64,000 bases of DNA from positions 558,001-622,000 of the forward strand of contig NZ_CP157942.1 of the NCBI RefSeq assembly GCF_040207875.1, read 5' to 3'. How positions within the stretch are numbered: the first letter of the stretch is position 1; each line of letters begins with the position of its first letter. Below the pieces are notes generated by a model, which ran no database searches, was not told the DNA's origin, and was given only the letters and a program-made list of their open reading frames with translations. The DNA is from Wolbachia endosymbiont of Armadillidium arcangelii. GTDB lineage: Bacteria; Pseudomonadota; Alphaproteobacteria; Rickettsiales; Anaplasmataceae. Made by a program: the position numbers and the translations under genes. Shown here piece after piece: positions 27,391 to 36,693 of the stretch.

Positions 27391-28662
27391 ATGAAGGTTT
27401 TGGTTATAGGTTCTGGTGGGCGTGAACATGCTTTACTTTGGGCTCTAAAGAAGTCTCCTAGCTTGACTAAGTTATATGTTACTCCTGGTCGCTCGGCCAT
27501 GGAAAATTTTGGAGTTCTTGTGAATATAAATATTCAAGATTCAGTAGATGTTACACAATTTTGCAAGAGAAAAAATATAGAGTTAGTGATTATTGGTCCA
27601 GAGCAACCAATAATTAATGGGCTTGCTGATGATTTAACTGCAGAGGGAATAAATATTTTTGCTCCAAGTCAGGCAGCTGCAAAACTTGAGGCATCAAAGT
27701 CTTTTACGAAGGAACTATGTAAACAATATGGTATACCAACCGCCAAGTATGAGCGTTTTATTGATGAAAGGTTAGCTAAAAATTTTGTGCGTAGTAATAG
27801 AATAAAATTGCCGCTTGTAATTAAAGCAAATGGAATTGCAGCAGGGAAAGGCGTCATAATATGCCACACAGAAAATGAAGCTTTTTCAGCAATAGATTCA
27901 ATGCTAGTGGAGAAAAATCTTGGTGAATCAGGTGAAGAAATAATCATAGAAGAATTTTTAATTGGAGAAGAAGTAAGTTTTTTTGCTCTTGTTGATGGGT
28001 TGAAAGTAGTAACTCTTGGATGTGCAAGAGATTATAAGAGAGTTGGTGAAAATAACAAGGGCCAAAATACTGGAGGCATGGGGTCGTACTCATTACCTTC
28101 AATTATAAGTAAGGATATGGAGCAAAAGATTATACAAAAAATAATATACCCTACAATTCAAGCACTGACTAACATTGGAACATCTTATAAGGGAGTGCTC
28201 TTTGCTGGTTTAATGATTTGCAAAGATAACCCAAAGCTTCTTGAGTATAATGTTAGATTTGGTGACCCGGAAATACAATCCATGTTACCTAGGCTTGACC
28301 CAAACTGTGATTTGTTAAAATTGATGTTGTCAGTTGCAGAAGGCAAGTTAAGCACAAAAATGGTGAAATTTAATGATAAAGCTACAGTTTGTGTAGTTGT
28401 TGCAAGTAAAGGCTATCCTGGTGATTATCGAAAGGGAGAGGTAATTAAAGGATTGGATAAAATTGAAAACATACCTGGTATATTAGTGTTTCATGCTGGT
28501 ACTAAGTTGGATGAAAGTGGCAATTGGATTTCCGATGGCGGAAGGGTGCTAAATATAGTAGGAGAAGGAAACACTGTGGAAGAAGCTAAAAGTAAAGTGT
28601 ACTCAGCGTTAAATTTTCTAGAATGGCCAGGGGGGTTCTTCAGGTATGATATTGGTAGTTAA
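27391..28662 (+). CDS. purD: Phosphoribosylamine--glycine ligase
   Basis: 423-residue ATP-grasp enzyme of purine synthesis (PRA + Gly to GAR). The N-terminus MKVLVIGSGGREHALLWAL is typical. The ATP-grasp region has LPLVIKANGIAAGKGVIICH, then CARDYKRVGENNKGQNTGGMGSYSLP and LEYNVRFGDPEIQSMLPRL. Standalone PurD length, no fusion. 34 nt after serS, possibly the same transcript. Confidence 0.96.
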   Translation: MKVLVIGSGGREHALLWALKKSPSLTKLYVTPGRSAMENFGVLVNINIQDSVDVTQFCKRKNIELVIIGPEQPIINGLADDLTAEGINIFAPSQAAAKLEASKSFTKELCKQYGIPTAKYERFIDERLAKNFVRSNRIKLPLVIKANGIAAGKGVIICHTENEAFSAIDSMLVEKNLGESGEEIIIEEFLIGEEVSFFALVDGLKVVTLGCARDYKRVGENNKGQNTGGMGSYSLPSIISKDMEQKIIQKIIYPTIQALTNIGTSYKGVLFAGLMICKDNPKLLEYNVRFGDPEIQSMLPRLDPNCDLLKLMLSVAEGKLSTKMVKFNDKATVCVVVASKGYPGDYRKGEVIKGLDKIENIPGILVFHAGTKLDESGNWISDGGRVLNIVGEGNTVEEAKSKVYSALNFLEWPGGFFRYDIGS

Positions 28663-28740
28663 CGTTAGCTAGCAGGTAGCCCATATAGAAACGAAAAAAG
28701 TTACTTTGCAGGTAGTAATACAGACAACTAAAGAAAAATA

Positions 28741-29261
28741 TCAACTAGATTTATAGTCTATTACCACTGTTCTTGCAAATTTATCATAGAATGTTTGTTT
28801 ACGTTGATCAAATATTGCAAACATTAAAGCTAAAATTAGTATAATAAAAAACATGTAGAAACATAATCAGGCAGCAGATAAAACAGAAAATCACGAATAA
28901 TCCAAATGCCTTCCTGAAAAATACATCTTATTGTTGCTTGCATTAGAGTGACGTTTTTAAATGTATTTGCGTCTTTAATACATATGCCACACAACAGCTT
29001 TCCTGGAGTGCCGCCGAGTCTTGTTATCATTAATATTTGTAATACTGTGAATGGCACCAATATTATGACTGTTACAAAAAATTCTTCTAATAATGTTACT
29101 GTTTCTGGTTGTTTAAATGCTCGAAGAAAATCATCTTTACCTAAAGATATAAGCATAACAATAAGTAAAGGGAAGAGGAATATGATTTGATCAAGTATTG
29201 CTGCTACAGTACGCCTTGTAAATCCTACATAATTTACTTTAACACTCGTTTCAGTATTCAT
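28741..29261 (-). pseudogene. RDD-family membrane protein, frameshifted
   Basis: The main frame (29261-28836, 141 residues) has the RDD start VGFTRRTVAAILDQIIFLFPLLIVMLISL and LGGTPGKLLCGICI. It then ends early at a stop (FLFYLLPDYVSTCFLLY). In the next frame the expected C-terminus is still readable down to 28741: FFIILILALMFAIFDQRKQTFYDKFARTVVI. One single-base indel near 28865 explains both, so the gene is recently broken, or this is a sequencing error in a poly-T tract. The function of RDD proteins is mostly unknown; some act in ion transport. Confidence 0.75.
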
Positions 29262-29409
29262 ATGCGCCCCACCTATAGTTCATAGTATTACCACCTAATA
29301 TAAAAGTACGTTATTAAATAACCGTAAATATACTAATTTGGGTAATATTAGCTACTTGTACTGCTCTATTATTTGAATTAACATTAAACTATTTGTAGTT
29401 AGGGAAGTT

Positions 29410-30819
29410 ATGTCAACACCAATCACAGTTGCATATGGTGACGGTATCGGACCAGAAATCATGGAAGCGGTGCTGTCGATATTGTGCGAAGCAGAAGCGA
29501 AGATCTCAATAGATATTATTGAAATAGGAGAGCATGTTTATAATAAGGAATGGTCTCGCGGAATCTCTCTAAGTGGTTGGGAGTCTATTGAAAGAACAAA
29601 GATATTACTCAAATCTCCGACAACAACTCCTCAAGGCAAAGGACACAAAAGCCTAAATGTGGCACTCAGAAAGAATTTAGGATTATATGCAAATATCAGA
29701 CCGTGTATTTCATATCATCCTGTTATAGAAAATAAATTTGGTAAGTTTGACATTGTGATAATACGTGAAAATGAAGAGGACGTTTACACGGGAATAGAGC
29801 ATAGGCTTACTGGTGACTCGTACCAATGCACTAAAATTATTACTAGATCTGGCTCAGAAAAAATATGCAGGTACGCTTTTGAATACGCAAAAAAACATAG
29901 CAGAAAGAAAGTAACTTGCCTGACTAAAGATAACATAATGAAAATGACTGATGGCACTTTCCATGCAGCATTTGATTGCATTGCAAAGGAATACCCAGAT
30001 ATCAAGGCAGAACATTATATAGTTGATATTGGAATGGCGCGTGTTGCAACAGAACCGGAGAATTTCGATGTTATAGTAACTGAGAACTTATATGGCGATA
30101 TATTATCAGATATAGTGGCACAAACCTCTGGATCTGTGGGACTCGCTGGAAGTAGCAATATAGGTAATGAATATGCAATGTTTGAAGCGGTTCATGGTTC
30201 TGCTCCTGATATTGCAGGAAAAAACATAGCTAATCCTTCTGGTCTTTTAAATGCTGCAGTGCATATGTTGGTCTATATCGGTCAAGTGAGTACTGCAAAA
30301 CTAATTTACGATGCATGGCTGAAGACTTTAGCGAATGGAATACACACTGCCGATTTATATAAAGAGAAAAAGAGCAAACAAAAGGTTGGAACAAAAGAAT
30401 TTGCAGAAGCTGTTATAGATAATCTAGGAAAGAAATCTGCTGAGCTTATAATTAGCAGTGATTCGGATAGTAAAATAAATAAAGTACAAGACAATTATAA
30501 ACAAGATTACAAAGTTAAAAAGCTAGTGGGTAGTGATATAACGCTTGCCTGGGACAAATCCAACAATTTTGATCAAATAGTAGGATTATTTGAATCGAGT
30601 AATCTGAAAATGATAGCAATATACTCAAAAGGACTTGCAATTTGGCCAGGAGGCTCAAAATCTTCAAGTGACCAAATAACCTGCAGGTTTATTGCAAATA
30701 ATGAAATTACAAATAGTGATGTGAATAACTTGCTAATCAAATTTGAGGAACACAATTTTGATGTGGTGAGAATGGATAAGTTGTATTTGTATGATGGGAA
30801 AGAGGGTTTCTTCTCTTAG
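29410..30819 (+). CDS. icd: Isocitrate dehydrogenase (NADP), long rickettsial type
   Basis: 469-residue TCA-cycle enzyme. It shows VAYGDGIGPEIMEAVL, LRKNLGLYANIRPC (substrate-binding arginines), the VIIRENEEDVYTGIEH stretch, then VIVTENLYGDILSDIVAQTSGSVGLAGS and FEAVHGSAPDIAGKNIANPSGLL. About 130 residues follow the usual end at around 340, with a small alpha/beta domain; such a C-terminal addition occurs in the Thermus/Rickettsia type. A single gene with its own upstream region. Confidence 0.93.
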   Translation: MSTPITVAYGDGIGPEIMEAVLSILCEAEAKISIDIIEIGEHVYNKEWSRGISLSGWESIERTKILLKSPTTTPQGKGHKSLNVALRKNLGLYANIRPCISYHPVIENKFGKFDIVIIRENEEDVYTGIEHRLTGDSYQCTKIITRSGSEKICRYAFEYAKKHSRKKVTCLTKDNIMKMTDGTFHAAFDCIAKEYPDIKAEHYIVDIGMARVATEPENFDVIVTENLYGDILSDIVAQTSGSVGLAGSSNIGNEYAMFEAVHGSAPDIAGKNIANPSGLLNAAVHMLVYIGQVSTAKLIYDAWLKTLANGIHTADLYKEKKSKQKVGTKEFAEAVIDNLGKKSAELIISSDSDSKINKVQDNYKQDYKVKKLVGSDITLAWDKSNNFDQIVGLFESSNLKMIAIYSKGLAIWPGGSKSSSDQITCRFIANNEITNSDVNNLLIKFEEHNFDVVRMDKLYLYDGKEGFFS

Positions 30820-30901
30820 TGGTTGCTTGATATTTTTATGCTTGTGTGAAACATTAAATATATTATACTAATAGTATCATGTATTTATGTGAGGTGTAGT
30901 A

Positions 30902-31507
30902 ATGAGTCAACATTTTAAGTTAACTGGTCAGGAGTTTTATGATAATAATGATCTGTTTAACGTACTAGAGATAAAAGCTGAACAAATTGTAGGTAAGGAT
31001 TATCAAGCTCTTAGCAAGTTTCTGAAAAAACAATATAATAAATTGATACTTGTAAACCATCCTGACAAAGGTGGAGACAAAAATAGATTTGATCAGATTT
31101 ATAAAGCTTATCAAGAGGTAAAAAAGTACATTGAACCTTTGGAGTCAGGAAATCCTTGTGTTAAAGTCAGTGTTGATGCTGAAAGTGATGGGCGTTTAAC
31201 GGCAAGAGAGTTTCACTATAGGAGAAAGTTGTTTAACGAGCTAAAAATCAGTGAGGAAGAAGCTGTAGGTAAAGATTTTGATGGGTTGATTGCTATACTA
31301 AAAAGAAATGATTGTTCGTTTGGAGAAGACCTAAAAAGCTATAATGAACTTCAGGCTCAAATAGAGAGGATTTTGCTAAATCCAAATTTAGATAATTTTC
31401 AGAAGAGTGCACAAAGTGCAAAGTTAATGCAAGAGTTATATCAATATATAGCAAAGCCAAGCATACAATTATATTACTCCTCTAAAAGAAAAGAGAAGCC
31501 TAATTGA
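30902..31507 (+). CDS. J-domain protein, N-terminal part of a frameshifted gene
   Basis: 201 residues. An N-terminal DnaJ-like domain carries the loop VNHPDKGG (HPD at residues 53-55), then RFDQIYKAYQEVKKY, the usual helix III. A second copy of the opening pattern follows at about residues 102-125 (RLTAREFHYRRKLFNELKIS, compare KLTGQEFYDNNDLFNVLEIK), so the region is an internal duplication with the second unit lacking HPD. The frame stops at 31507. The +1-shifted frame is open from 31452 and continues as TPLKEKRSLIEEDKKTLAL into the membrane part. It probably works, or worked, with DnaK. Confidence 0.72.
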   Translation: MSQHFKLTGQEFYDNNDLFNVLEIKAEQIVGKDYQALSKFLKKQYNKLILVNHPDKGGDKNRFDQIYKAYQEVKKYIEPLESGNPCVKVSVDAESDGRLTAREFHYRRKLFNELKISEEEAVGKDFDGLIAILKRNDCSFGEDLKSYNELQAQIERILLNPNLDNFQKSAQSAKLMQELYQYIAKPSIQLYYSSKRKEKPN

Positions 31508-31529
31508 AGAAGATAAAAAGACATTAGCA

Positions 31530-32195
31530 TTGAAATTTATAGAGCGCAAAAATGCTCTAATGTTAGTACCAAAAATAAGTCTTCTGCCTTTAGCTCTATT
31601 AACTATAATTACTATAGGTTGCTATTTTTCATGGTGGATCATAGCATTTAATATCATTATCAATAAGCTCTGTAATTCATTAGTAAATTATTATATGGAG
31701 AAGTATAAAAACTCAGAAATTTCTACTGATGAATTCATGAGTAAAATGAGCTATATCGAGCTAAGTAGTAAACTTCTTATCAACTATCCTTTAGCTGCTT
31801 TTTCTGTTTATTTAGTTACAACAAATTTCATTGCTAATGGATTAACTGTTGGTGGAGCTATACTTGGTCCACTATTGTTATTGGCAGTATTAATTGAAGC
31901 ATTAGCTCCTATTTTTTCAAAAGGCTGTGAAATATATGCTGAAAAGCACACAAAAGATTTACTAGAAGAGGATCCAAGAGATAGAGTACAAAAGGAAACT
32001 GACCTATTAAAATGGTATGATTTGCGGAAATTATTGATGCCAATTATCATGCCTCTTGTTAGAAAATGTTTTGCAGAAGTGGCAAGCGAATTTGCTGAAA
32101 GGAATCTTGATGAGGTAAAAACTGATATGTCTGATGTTAATACTGAAGGACTATCTAATCCTCAAGCAATTGAATTTGCACAGCAAACAGTATAG
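31530..32195 (+). CDS. Membrane C-terminal part of the same J-domain gene
   Basis: The frame is open from 31452; the first usable starts are TTG 31530 or ATG 31560. It holds three hydrophobic segments (ISLLPLALLTIITIGCYFSWWIIAF; LLINYPLAAFSVYLVTTNF; GGAILGPLLLLAVLIEALAPIF) and a soluble, acidic tail. It has no recognised family. Because reading frame and sense run straight on from the J-domain protein, I infer one ancestral gene of about 430 residues, split by a one-base change in the A-rich tract around 31483-31492. Confidence 0.55.
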   Translation: MKFIERKNALMLVPKISLLPLALLTIITIGCYFSWWIIAFNIIINKLCNSLVNYYMEKYKNSEISTDEFMSKMSYIELSSKLLINYPLAAFSVYLVTTNFIANGLTVGGAILGPLLLLAVLIEALAPIFSKGCEIYAEKHTKDLLEEDPRDRVQKETDLLKWYDLRKLLMPIIMPLVRKCFAEVASEFAERNLDEVKTDMSDVNTEGLSNPQAIEFAQQTV

Positions 32196-32216
32196 TATAA
32201 GTTTTTAGCTCTATGC

Positions 32217-32900
32217 ATGGACTCAAAAAAAGTAGAATTAATATTTGAAAAATTTCAACAGTCAAATCCTGCGCCAAAAATAGAGCTAAATTATACCAAT
32301 CATTTTACGTTATTAGTTGCAATAGTTCTGTCAGCGCGGACGACCGATGTTAGTGTAAACAAAATTACAAGAGAACTATTTGACATTGCTGATACGCCAG
32401 AAAAAATGCTGAATCTTGGGCAAAATGAGCTGAAAAAACGTATAAGTAGTATTGGTTTATATAATTCCAAAGCAAAAAATATAATCGGACTTAGTAAAAT
32501 ACTGGTGGAACGATACGAAAGCAAAGTTCCTAGCGATTTTGATGATTTAGTATCTTTACCAGGGGTTGGGAGAAAGAGCGCTAATGTGTTCTTAAATTCA
32601 GGGCTTGGTATTCCAACATTGGCAATTGATACTCATGTTTTTAGAGTAAGCAATAGAGTTGGGCTTGTGAAAGAAAAAGATGTATTTAAAACAGAACAAT
32701 CTCTTTTGAATGTGGTTCCAAAAAAATACCTACTTTATGCTCATCATTGGCTAGTTTTACACGGTAGATATGTTTGCAAAGCACAAAAACCTTCGTGTGA
32801 AACGTGCATAATTCATGATTTATGTGAGTTTGAACGCAAAAGGTATAAAGTCCTAGCACACCACTCCGATATTCCTTCCTTTTATCATCCAAATAGCTGA
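32217..32900 (+). CDS. nth: Endonuclease III
   Basis: 227-residue base-excision repair glycosylase/AP lyase for oxidised pyrimidines. The helix-hairpin-helix LPGVGRKSANVFL includes the catalytic lysine, and the catalytic aspartate sits in LAIDTHVFRVSNRVGL. The C-terminal 4Fe-4S loop is complete: C-x6-C-x2-C-x5-C in VCKAQKPSCETCIIHDLCEF. The end is about 10 residues longer than usual. The start at ATG 32217 matches family starts. Confidence 0.95.
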   Translation: MDSKKVELIFEKFQQSNPAPKIELNYTNHFTLLVAIVLSARTTDVSVNKITRELFDIADTPEKMLNLGQNELKKRISSIGLYNSKAKNIIGLSKILVERYESKVPSDFDDLVSLPGVGRKSANVFLNSGLGIPTLAIDTHVFRVSNRVGLVKEKDVFKTEQSLLNVVPKKYLLYAHHWLVLHGRYVCKAQKPSCETCIIHDLCEFERKRYKVLAHHSDIPSFYHPNS

Positions 32901-33127
32901 CGCTGGTTCCTTTACGACGGCAGTGCTCAGACATTGGTTCACCTTATGATGGTGTCATTCAAGTAGCCCTTCGTTGTCATCTCACGCTCCTGTTTTCTTG
33001 TCATTCCAGTGCCCAAGCAACAAGGACAACATTGCAAATTTAGAGTTCAAAAGGGTTATTCCTCGAGAACTATTGCATCAGAAAGCTGGCGCTGAATTTG
33101 TATATAATGTTGATCTTGGAGGTTTTT

Positions 33128-33341
33128 ATGAATAATAGTAAGGATAAGAGAAGAAAAAAATTAGAAATTCGTATTCTATCAAGTAGAGGTAGGTCTTTAC
33201 TTGACCATGAGCTACAGCGATACAAGTAGTAAAGAAATATCAAGGCTAGTGAGGGAATACAGGAAAATTAAGGATGGAACGTTGCGTGATATTATTCATT
33301 CAAGGCTCTTACTAATAGATAGGTATAGTAGTGCTTCATAA
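33128..33341 (+). pseudogene. RadC-like gene remnant
   Basis: The first frame (33128-33229) has KDKRRKKLEIRILSSRGRSLLDHEL, resembling the helix-hairpin-helix start of RadC/YeeS-like proteins (R-L-R-E-R-ILSSG-SLPDYELLE). A frameshift and apparent deletion follow. The next frame reads YSDTSSKEISRLVREYRKIKD to a stop at 33339-33341, reminiscent of the next RadC helix. The JAMM domain is gone. In Wolbachia, RadC genes of this type travel with phage WO, so this may be a phage trace. Family call by eye only. Confidence 0.45.
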
Positions 33342-33848
33342 ACAATTCTTGCGTTCTACTCCCCAGCGGTACTTATGAATTTTTCCAGATTTACGAATAA
33401 CACGATGGCATGGTATTAAGTAGGAAATTGGATTATTAGCAATTGCATTTGCAGCAGCACGTATGGCCTTTGGCTTACCAATTATATGAGCAATATTGGC
33501 ATAGCTTGTTGTCGTACCTGTGGGAATTGAAATCAATGCTTGCCAGACTTTAATTTGAAAGTCTGTTCCCCTAACAAGCAAAGAAAATGATCTCTCAGGT
33601 ATTTGTGTGTCAAAAATATTGCGTACAATTTTTGCCGTTGTTAGCCTATCTTCTTTCAGGCAGGCTTGTGGCCACTCTTTTTCAAGTATCTTAATAGCTG
33701 AAGTTTCAAAATCACAAAAAGAAAGGTGACAGATGCTTTGTGTTGTAACTCCAATAAGTGCTTTTCCAAAAATAGTAGAGTGGTAACCATATAAAATATC
33801 GATAGATTCTTTATTTTCTCCAGGTGTTATAACCTGATATTTAGCCAT
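33336..33848 (-). CDS. ogt: Methylated-DNA--protein-cysteine methyltransferase
   Basis: 170-residue suicide repair protein that takes O6-methyl groups from guanine. The C-terminal domain has FQIKVWQALISIPTGTTTSYANIAHIIGKPKAIRAAANAIANNPISYLIPCHRVI, with the acceptor C147 in the PCHRV motif, and KYRWGVERKNCL at the end. The N-terminal domain is diverged, as in Ogt/Ada-C proteins. The last residues overlap the RadC remnant on the other strand by 6 nt. Confidence 0.93.
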   Translation of the reverse strand: MAKYQVITPGENKESIDILYGYHSTIFGKALIGVTTQSICHLSFCDFETSAIKILEKEWPQACLKEDRLTTAKIVRNIFDTQIPERSFSLLVRGTDFQIKVWQALISIPTGTTTSYANIAHIIGKPKAIRAAANAIANNPISYLIPCHRVIRKSGKIHKYRWGVERKNCL

Positions 33849-33949
33849 ACTTAAGAAATCAGTACTGATATAGTTTAAATTGATTTATATTAAAATTAAA
33901 GAGTTCAAATGCTACGCATGACCAATCCATCCCAAAACGAAAGATTCTC

Positions 33950-34412
33950 GTGCGATCCGAAAGTCGTAATGGTTGAATTCCATCGTGTGTCCAGAGAAGG
34001 TGAATATGTTCAGTAGGAGTTAAACCTACCAGGACAAAAGTCGGAATCCTGTAACTAGGGTAGCAGTATTGCGGGAAACCAAGATGCTGAAGCCTACCGA
34101 CAACATTGTTGTAAGAATAATGATGAATTACCAGGCTGTAGCGAAAGCGAACACATAGGTGACCTCCGAAAGTAACGTTAACCCAAAGGCCGAACCATCG
34201 GTGGAATGGTGAAGGCAACATAGACAGTTGAAACCCGAATGATACAACTGATCTACTTTGGCGGGGCGGTAGTGATAGCATGGTGATAAGGACATATTAA
34301 ACAACTGGAGAAGCCCTCCTCATCCCAGGGAGAAATACCTTGGAGCGGTAGGTTCTATAACTGAACAGAGGAAATGAACCGAAGATGAAAGGGTGGCGGA
34401 CGGGGTGTGCCG
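33950..34412 (+). mobile_element. Group II intron, 5' RNA part, truncated
   Basis: From GTGCGATCC at 33950 the plus strand reads like domain I of a group II intron: CGAAAGTCGTAATGG, GGTTGAATTCCATC, CCAGGACAAAAGTCGGAATCC, GCGAAAGCGAAC and CCGAAAGTAACG, i.e. many GNRA-like and paired segments. No RT follows: an IS4 element begins at 34413. It differs from the intron at the left edge of the window, so it is a separate lineage. Small minus-strand reading frames in this stretch are not genes. Confidence 0.65.
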
Positions 34413-35588
34413 CATAAGTGTTGAAAGTGTCATAAGAAGAAGATAAAAGAGCTATTATTAAAGAAAAATGGAGGCAACAATGGATCAAATAGAAAGAATA
34501 CTAAACTTAATAAAAGACGAGGATTTGGAAAGACTAGGAAAATCAACAGAGGTAGATAAATGTAATACTAAGTTAGTTGGTAAATAATATTTAAAGACTT
34601 AATATTAATGGGTCAGAAAACAAGCTTAAGAGCACTAGAAATGGTAATAAATAGGTGTGTGATAGATAAAAATGATGATAAAAGTACAGTTACATACAGT
34701 GGCTTATCGAAAAGGTTAAAAGTTCTGATTATTTTAAAGGTGTATATATCGATTTAATAAGCAAAGTGGAAAAATTATTGCCCAGAAAAACGTCACATAA
34801 CTTACATAGATTCGATTCAACAATTATAAATTTATCAGGGTACCTTATAAAAGATGGGTTAAAAATAGGTGATGACAGTCAAGTCAAAGTAAGCGTTGGA
34901 TTAAAAGGCCAATTACCGACGAGTTTTGTCAAGAGCAAGAAGAAAGTAGCTAGCGCTGGTTAGAGCAATTAATGAAGCTAAAGTTAAAAAAGAGGATATT
35001 TTATTGTTTGATAGAGGGATTGCAAAAGTTGCAACTTTCACTGAGTTTGACAAAAAGGAGTACAAATTTATCACAAGAACATACTTAAAAAGAAGGTACT
35101 GCGTTATAAGAGAGAATGAAATTACGCAAAAACAACAACCAGATGGATCGGAAATTTTGGAAGATAATATAGTGAATCTTTACAGCGGAAGCAGAGCAAT
35201 AGCAAGTACGACTAATAAAAATTAAAAATAGAACAGAAATGGTTTTTGACCAACTTATTTGAAATACCGGCTTATGAAGTAACACAAATATACAGACGCA
35301 GGTGGGATATAGAAGTATTTTTCAAATTTAAAACCTCGGATATAAGCATTTTTTAAGCCATGACATGAATGGAATGAAAGTGTATATTTATATGATTATT
35401 ATTACAGCTTTATTATTTCTTGTTTATAAAATAAGAAACAACTTAGACGGATTTAAGATAGCACTATTACAGTTTACATTAGATCTTAATGACTCTTTTT
35501 TACGTTCAATTGTTTTACTATCAGGAGGTAACTCACATGCCGTTGATCACCTTATATCACGCCATTTTTGATACTTTCAACACTTATG
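34413..35588 (+). mobile_element. IS4-family element, degenerate
   Basis: A 1176-bp element with 16-bp perfect ends: CATAAGTGTTGAAAGT (34413-34428) and its complement (35573-35588). Between them a transposase is readable in pieces from ATG 34481: MDQIERILNLIKDEDLERL, SHNLHRFDSTIINLSGYL (first catalytic Asp, DST), DILLFDRGIAKVATF (second Asp), RRRWDIEVFF (YREK-like third motif) and a C-terminal NSHAVDHLISRHF. Many frameshifts and stops; dead. The flanks do not match, so one side was rearranged after insertion. Confidence 0.78.
34481..35571 (+). pseudogene. IS4-family transposase, multiply frameshifted
   Basis: Fragments spread over three frames with at least five interruptions. Longest pieces: 34766-34963 (DSTIINLSGYLIKDGLKIG, then QVKVSVGLKGQ), 35004-35225 (LFDRGIAKVATFTEFDKKEY) and 35365-35571 (MNGMKVYIYMIIITALLFLVYKIR). 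Together they cover a transposase of about 370 residues. It cannot make an active protein. Confidence 0.75.
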
Positions 35589-35737
35589 GTCTTTGTTGCC
35601 AAAATACATTTTTCAATTGAATAAAAATACAAAATTATGAACAAGAGTTGTAATGAGACTAAATTCAAAAAATTTTAAAAAACATAGTTGATGGATGAGA
35701 ATCTTTTTGTTTTTTTCTGTACCAAAGATTTTTTTGA

Positions 35738-36622
35738 ATGTTAGGTCTACTACATCTAGCTTTTCGTATGGAAAATAGAAGTTTTGTAGAGATTTTATTT
35801 AGGCATACTGGTTTGAATGTGAATATTAAAAATAATCACCATATAGATCGTCAAGGTAATTTCTTTCATACTCCTGAAGAATATATTAGAAAAATTGGAC
35901 AAGTACAGAATAAAAACTTTTCACATCTTACGATAGAAATACAGAAAGCACAAAAAGGGAAAGATTTATTGAATGCTCTTTCTAGTGAAAATTTCTATGA
36001 AGCAAAACAAGATCTCAACCCTAATTGCTGGGAAAGTGATTTTAATGGAGAAATAGAAACGCCTCTTACTAGTGGAGATTTTCATGAAGCAAAAGTACTA
36101 TTAAATCAAGATCTCAATCCTAATTGTTGGAAAAGAAATTCAAATGGAGAAATAGAAACGCCGCTTAGCTTGATTATTCGATCATGTTTACAAGGAATAA
36201 CAGAGGAAAATAAAAAAGAAGTACTGACTAAATTTTTAAAACATAAAGACCTAGATTTTAGTCAAACAAAACCAATACCAGCTATAGAGCAAAATTCAAG
36301 ATTGAAGCAAATCATTGAACAAGCTATGAAAGAGCGATTAACTGATGCTATTAATAGAAAAGATTTGGATGATGTAAAAAAATTAGTAGAAGATAACTGC
36401 TTCATGAATAGTGAAATTGTCACTGCTCTGTTGAGGAATCTTAATAATCCAATCGAGTCTATTAAAAATTATCTCAATGAGAAATTTCCTGCAAATATGG
36501 AACAGCCTTCAGCCAATGCACATAATGTTGCCCCGGAAATAAACGATGAGTTTATTGCTCAAGAATTGCAGCGACTTGAAAATCTGGAAGGTGAACTTGA
36601 AAGAACAAAGGCTCAATTATAG
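35738..36622 (+). CDS. Ankyrin-like protein with coiled-coil end, N-terminal part of a frameshifted gene
   Basis: 294 residues. Degenerate ankyrin-like units are visible: LLHLAFRMENRSFVEILFRHTGLNVNIK at the start, two near-copies of NPNCWxxxxNGEIETPL at about residues 94-145, and RLTDAINRKDLDDVKKLVEDN near 207-227. A coiled coil begins at about residue 275 (LQRLENLEGELERTKAQ). The frame stops at 36622. The coiled coil continues in another frame (IIEKEQELNRAVNERTIDTNKILQLEM) into the next entry. The start may be truncated, as an IS4 end lies only 150 bp upstream. No enzymatic domain seen. Confidence 0.6.
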   Translation: MLGLLHLAFRMENRSFVEILFRHTGLNVNIKNNHHIDRQGNFFHTPEEYIRKIGQVQNKNFSHLTIEIQKAQKGKDLLNALSSENFYEAKQDLNPNCWESDFNGEIETPLTSGDFHEAKVLLNQDLNPNCWKRNSNGEIETPLSLIIRSCLQGITEENKKEVLTKFLKHKDLDFSQTKPIPAIEQNSRLKQIIEQAMKERLTDAINRKDLDDVKKLVEDNCFMNSEIVTALLRNLNNPIESIKNYLNEKFPANMEQPSANAHNVAPEINDEFIAQELQRLENLEGELERTKAQL

Positions 36623-36693
36623 AAAAAGAGCAAGAGCTGAATAGGGCCGTAAATGAAAGAACAATAGACACTAACAAAATTTTACAATTAGAA

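Noticed and set aside
30902..31507. Full DnaJ co-chaperone
   Set aside because: Only the J-domain is present; there is no Gly-rich region and no CxxCxGxG zinc repeats.
33859..34488. Minus-strand reading frames of 140 and 63 codons
   Set aside because: They are antisense to group II intron RNA; the sequence has intron-like structure on the plus strand.
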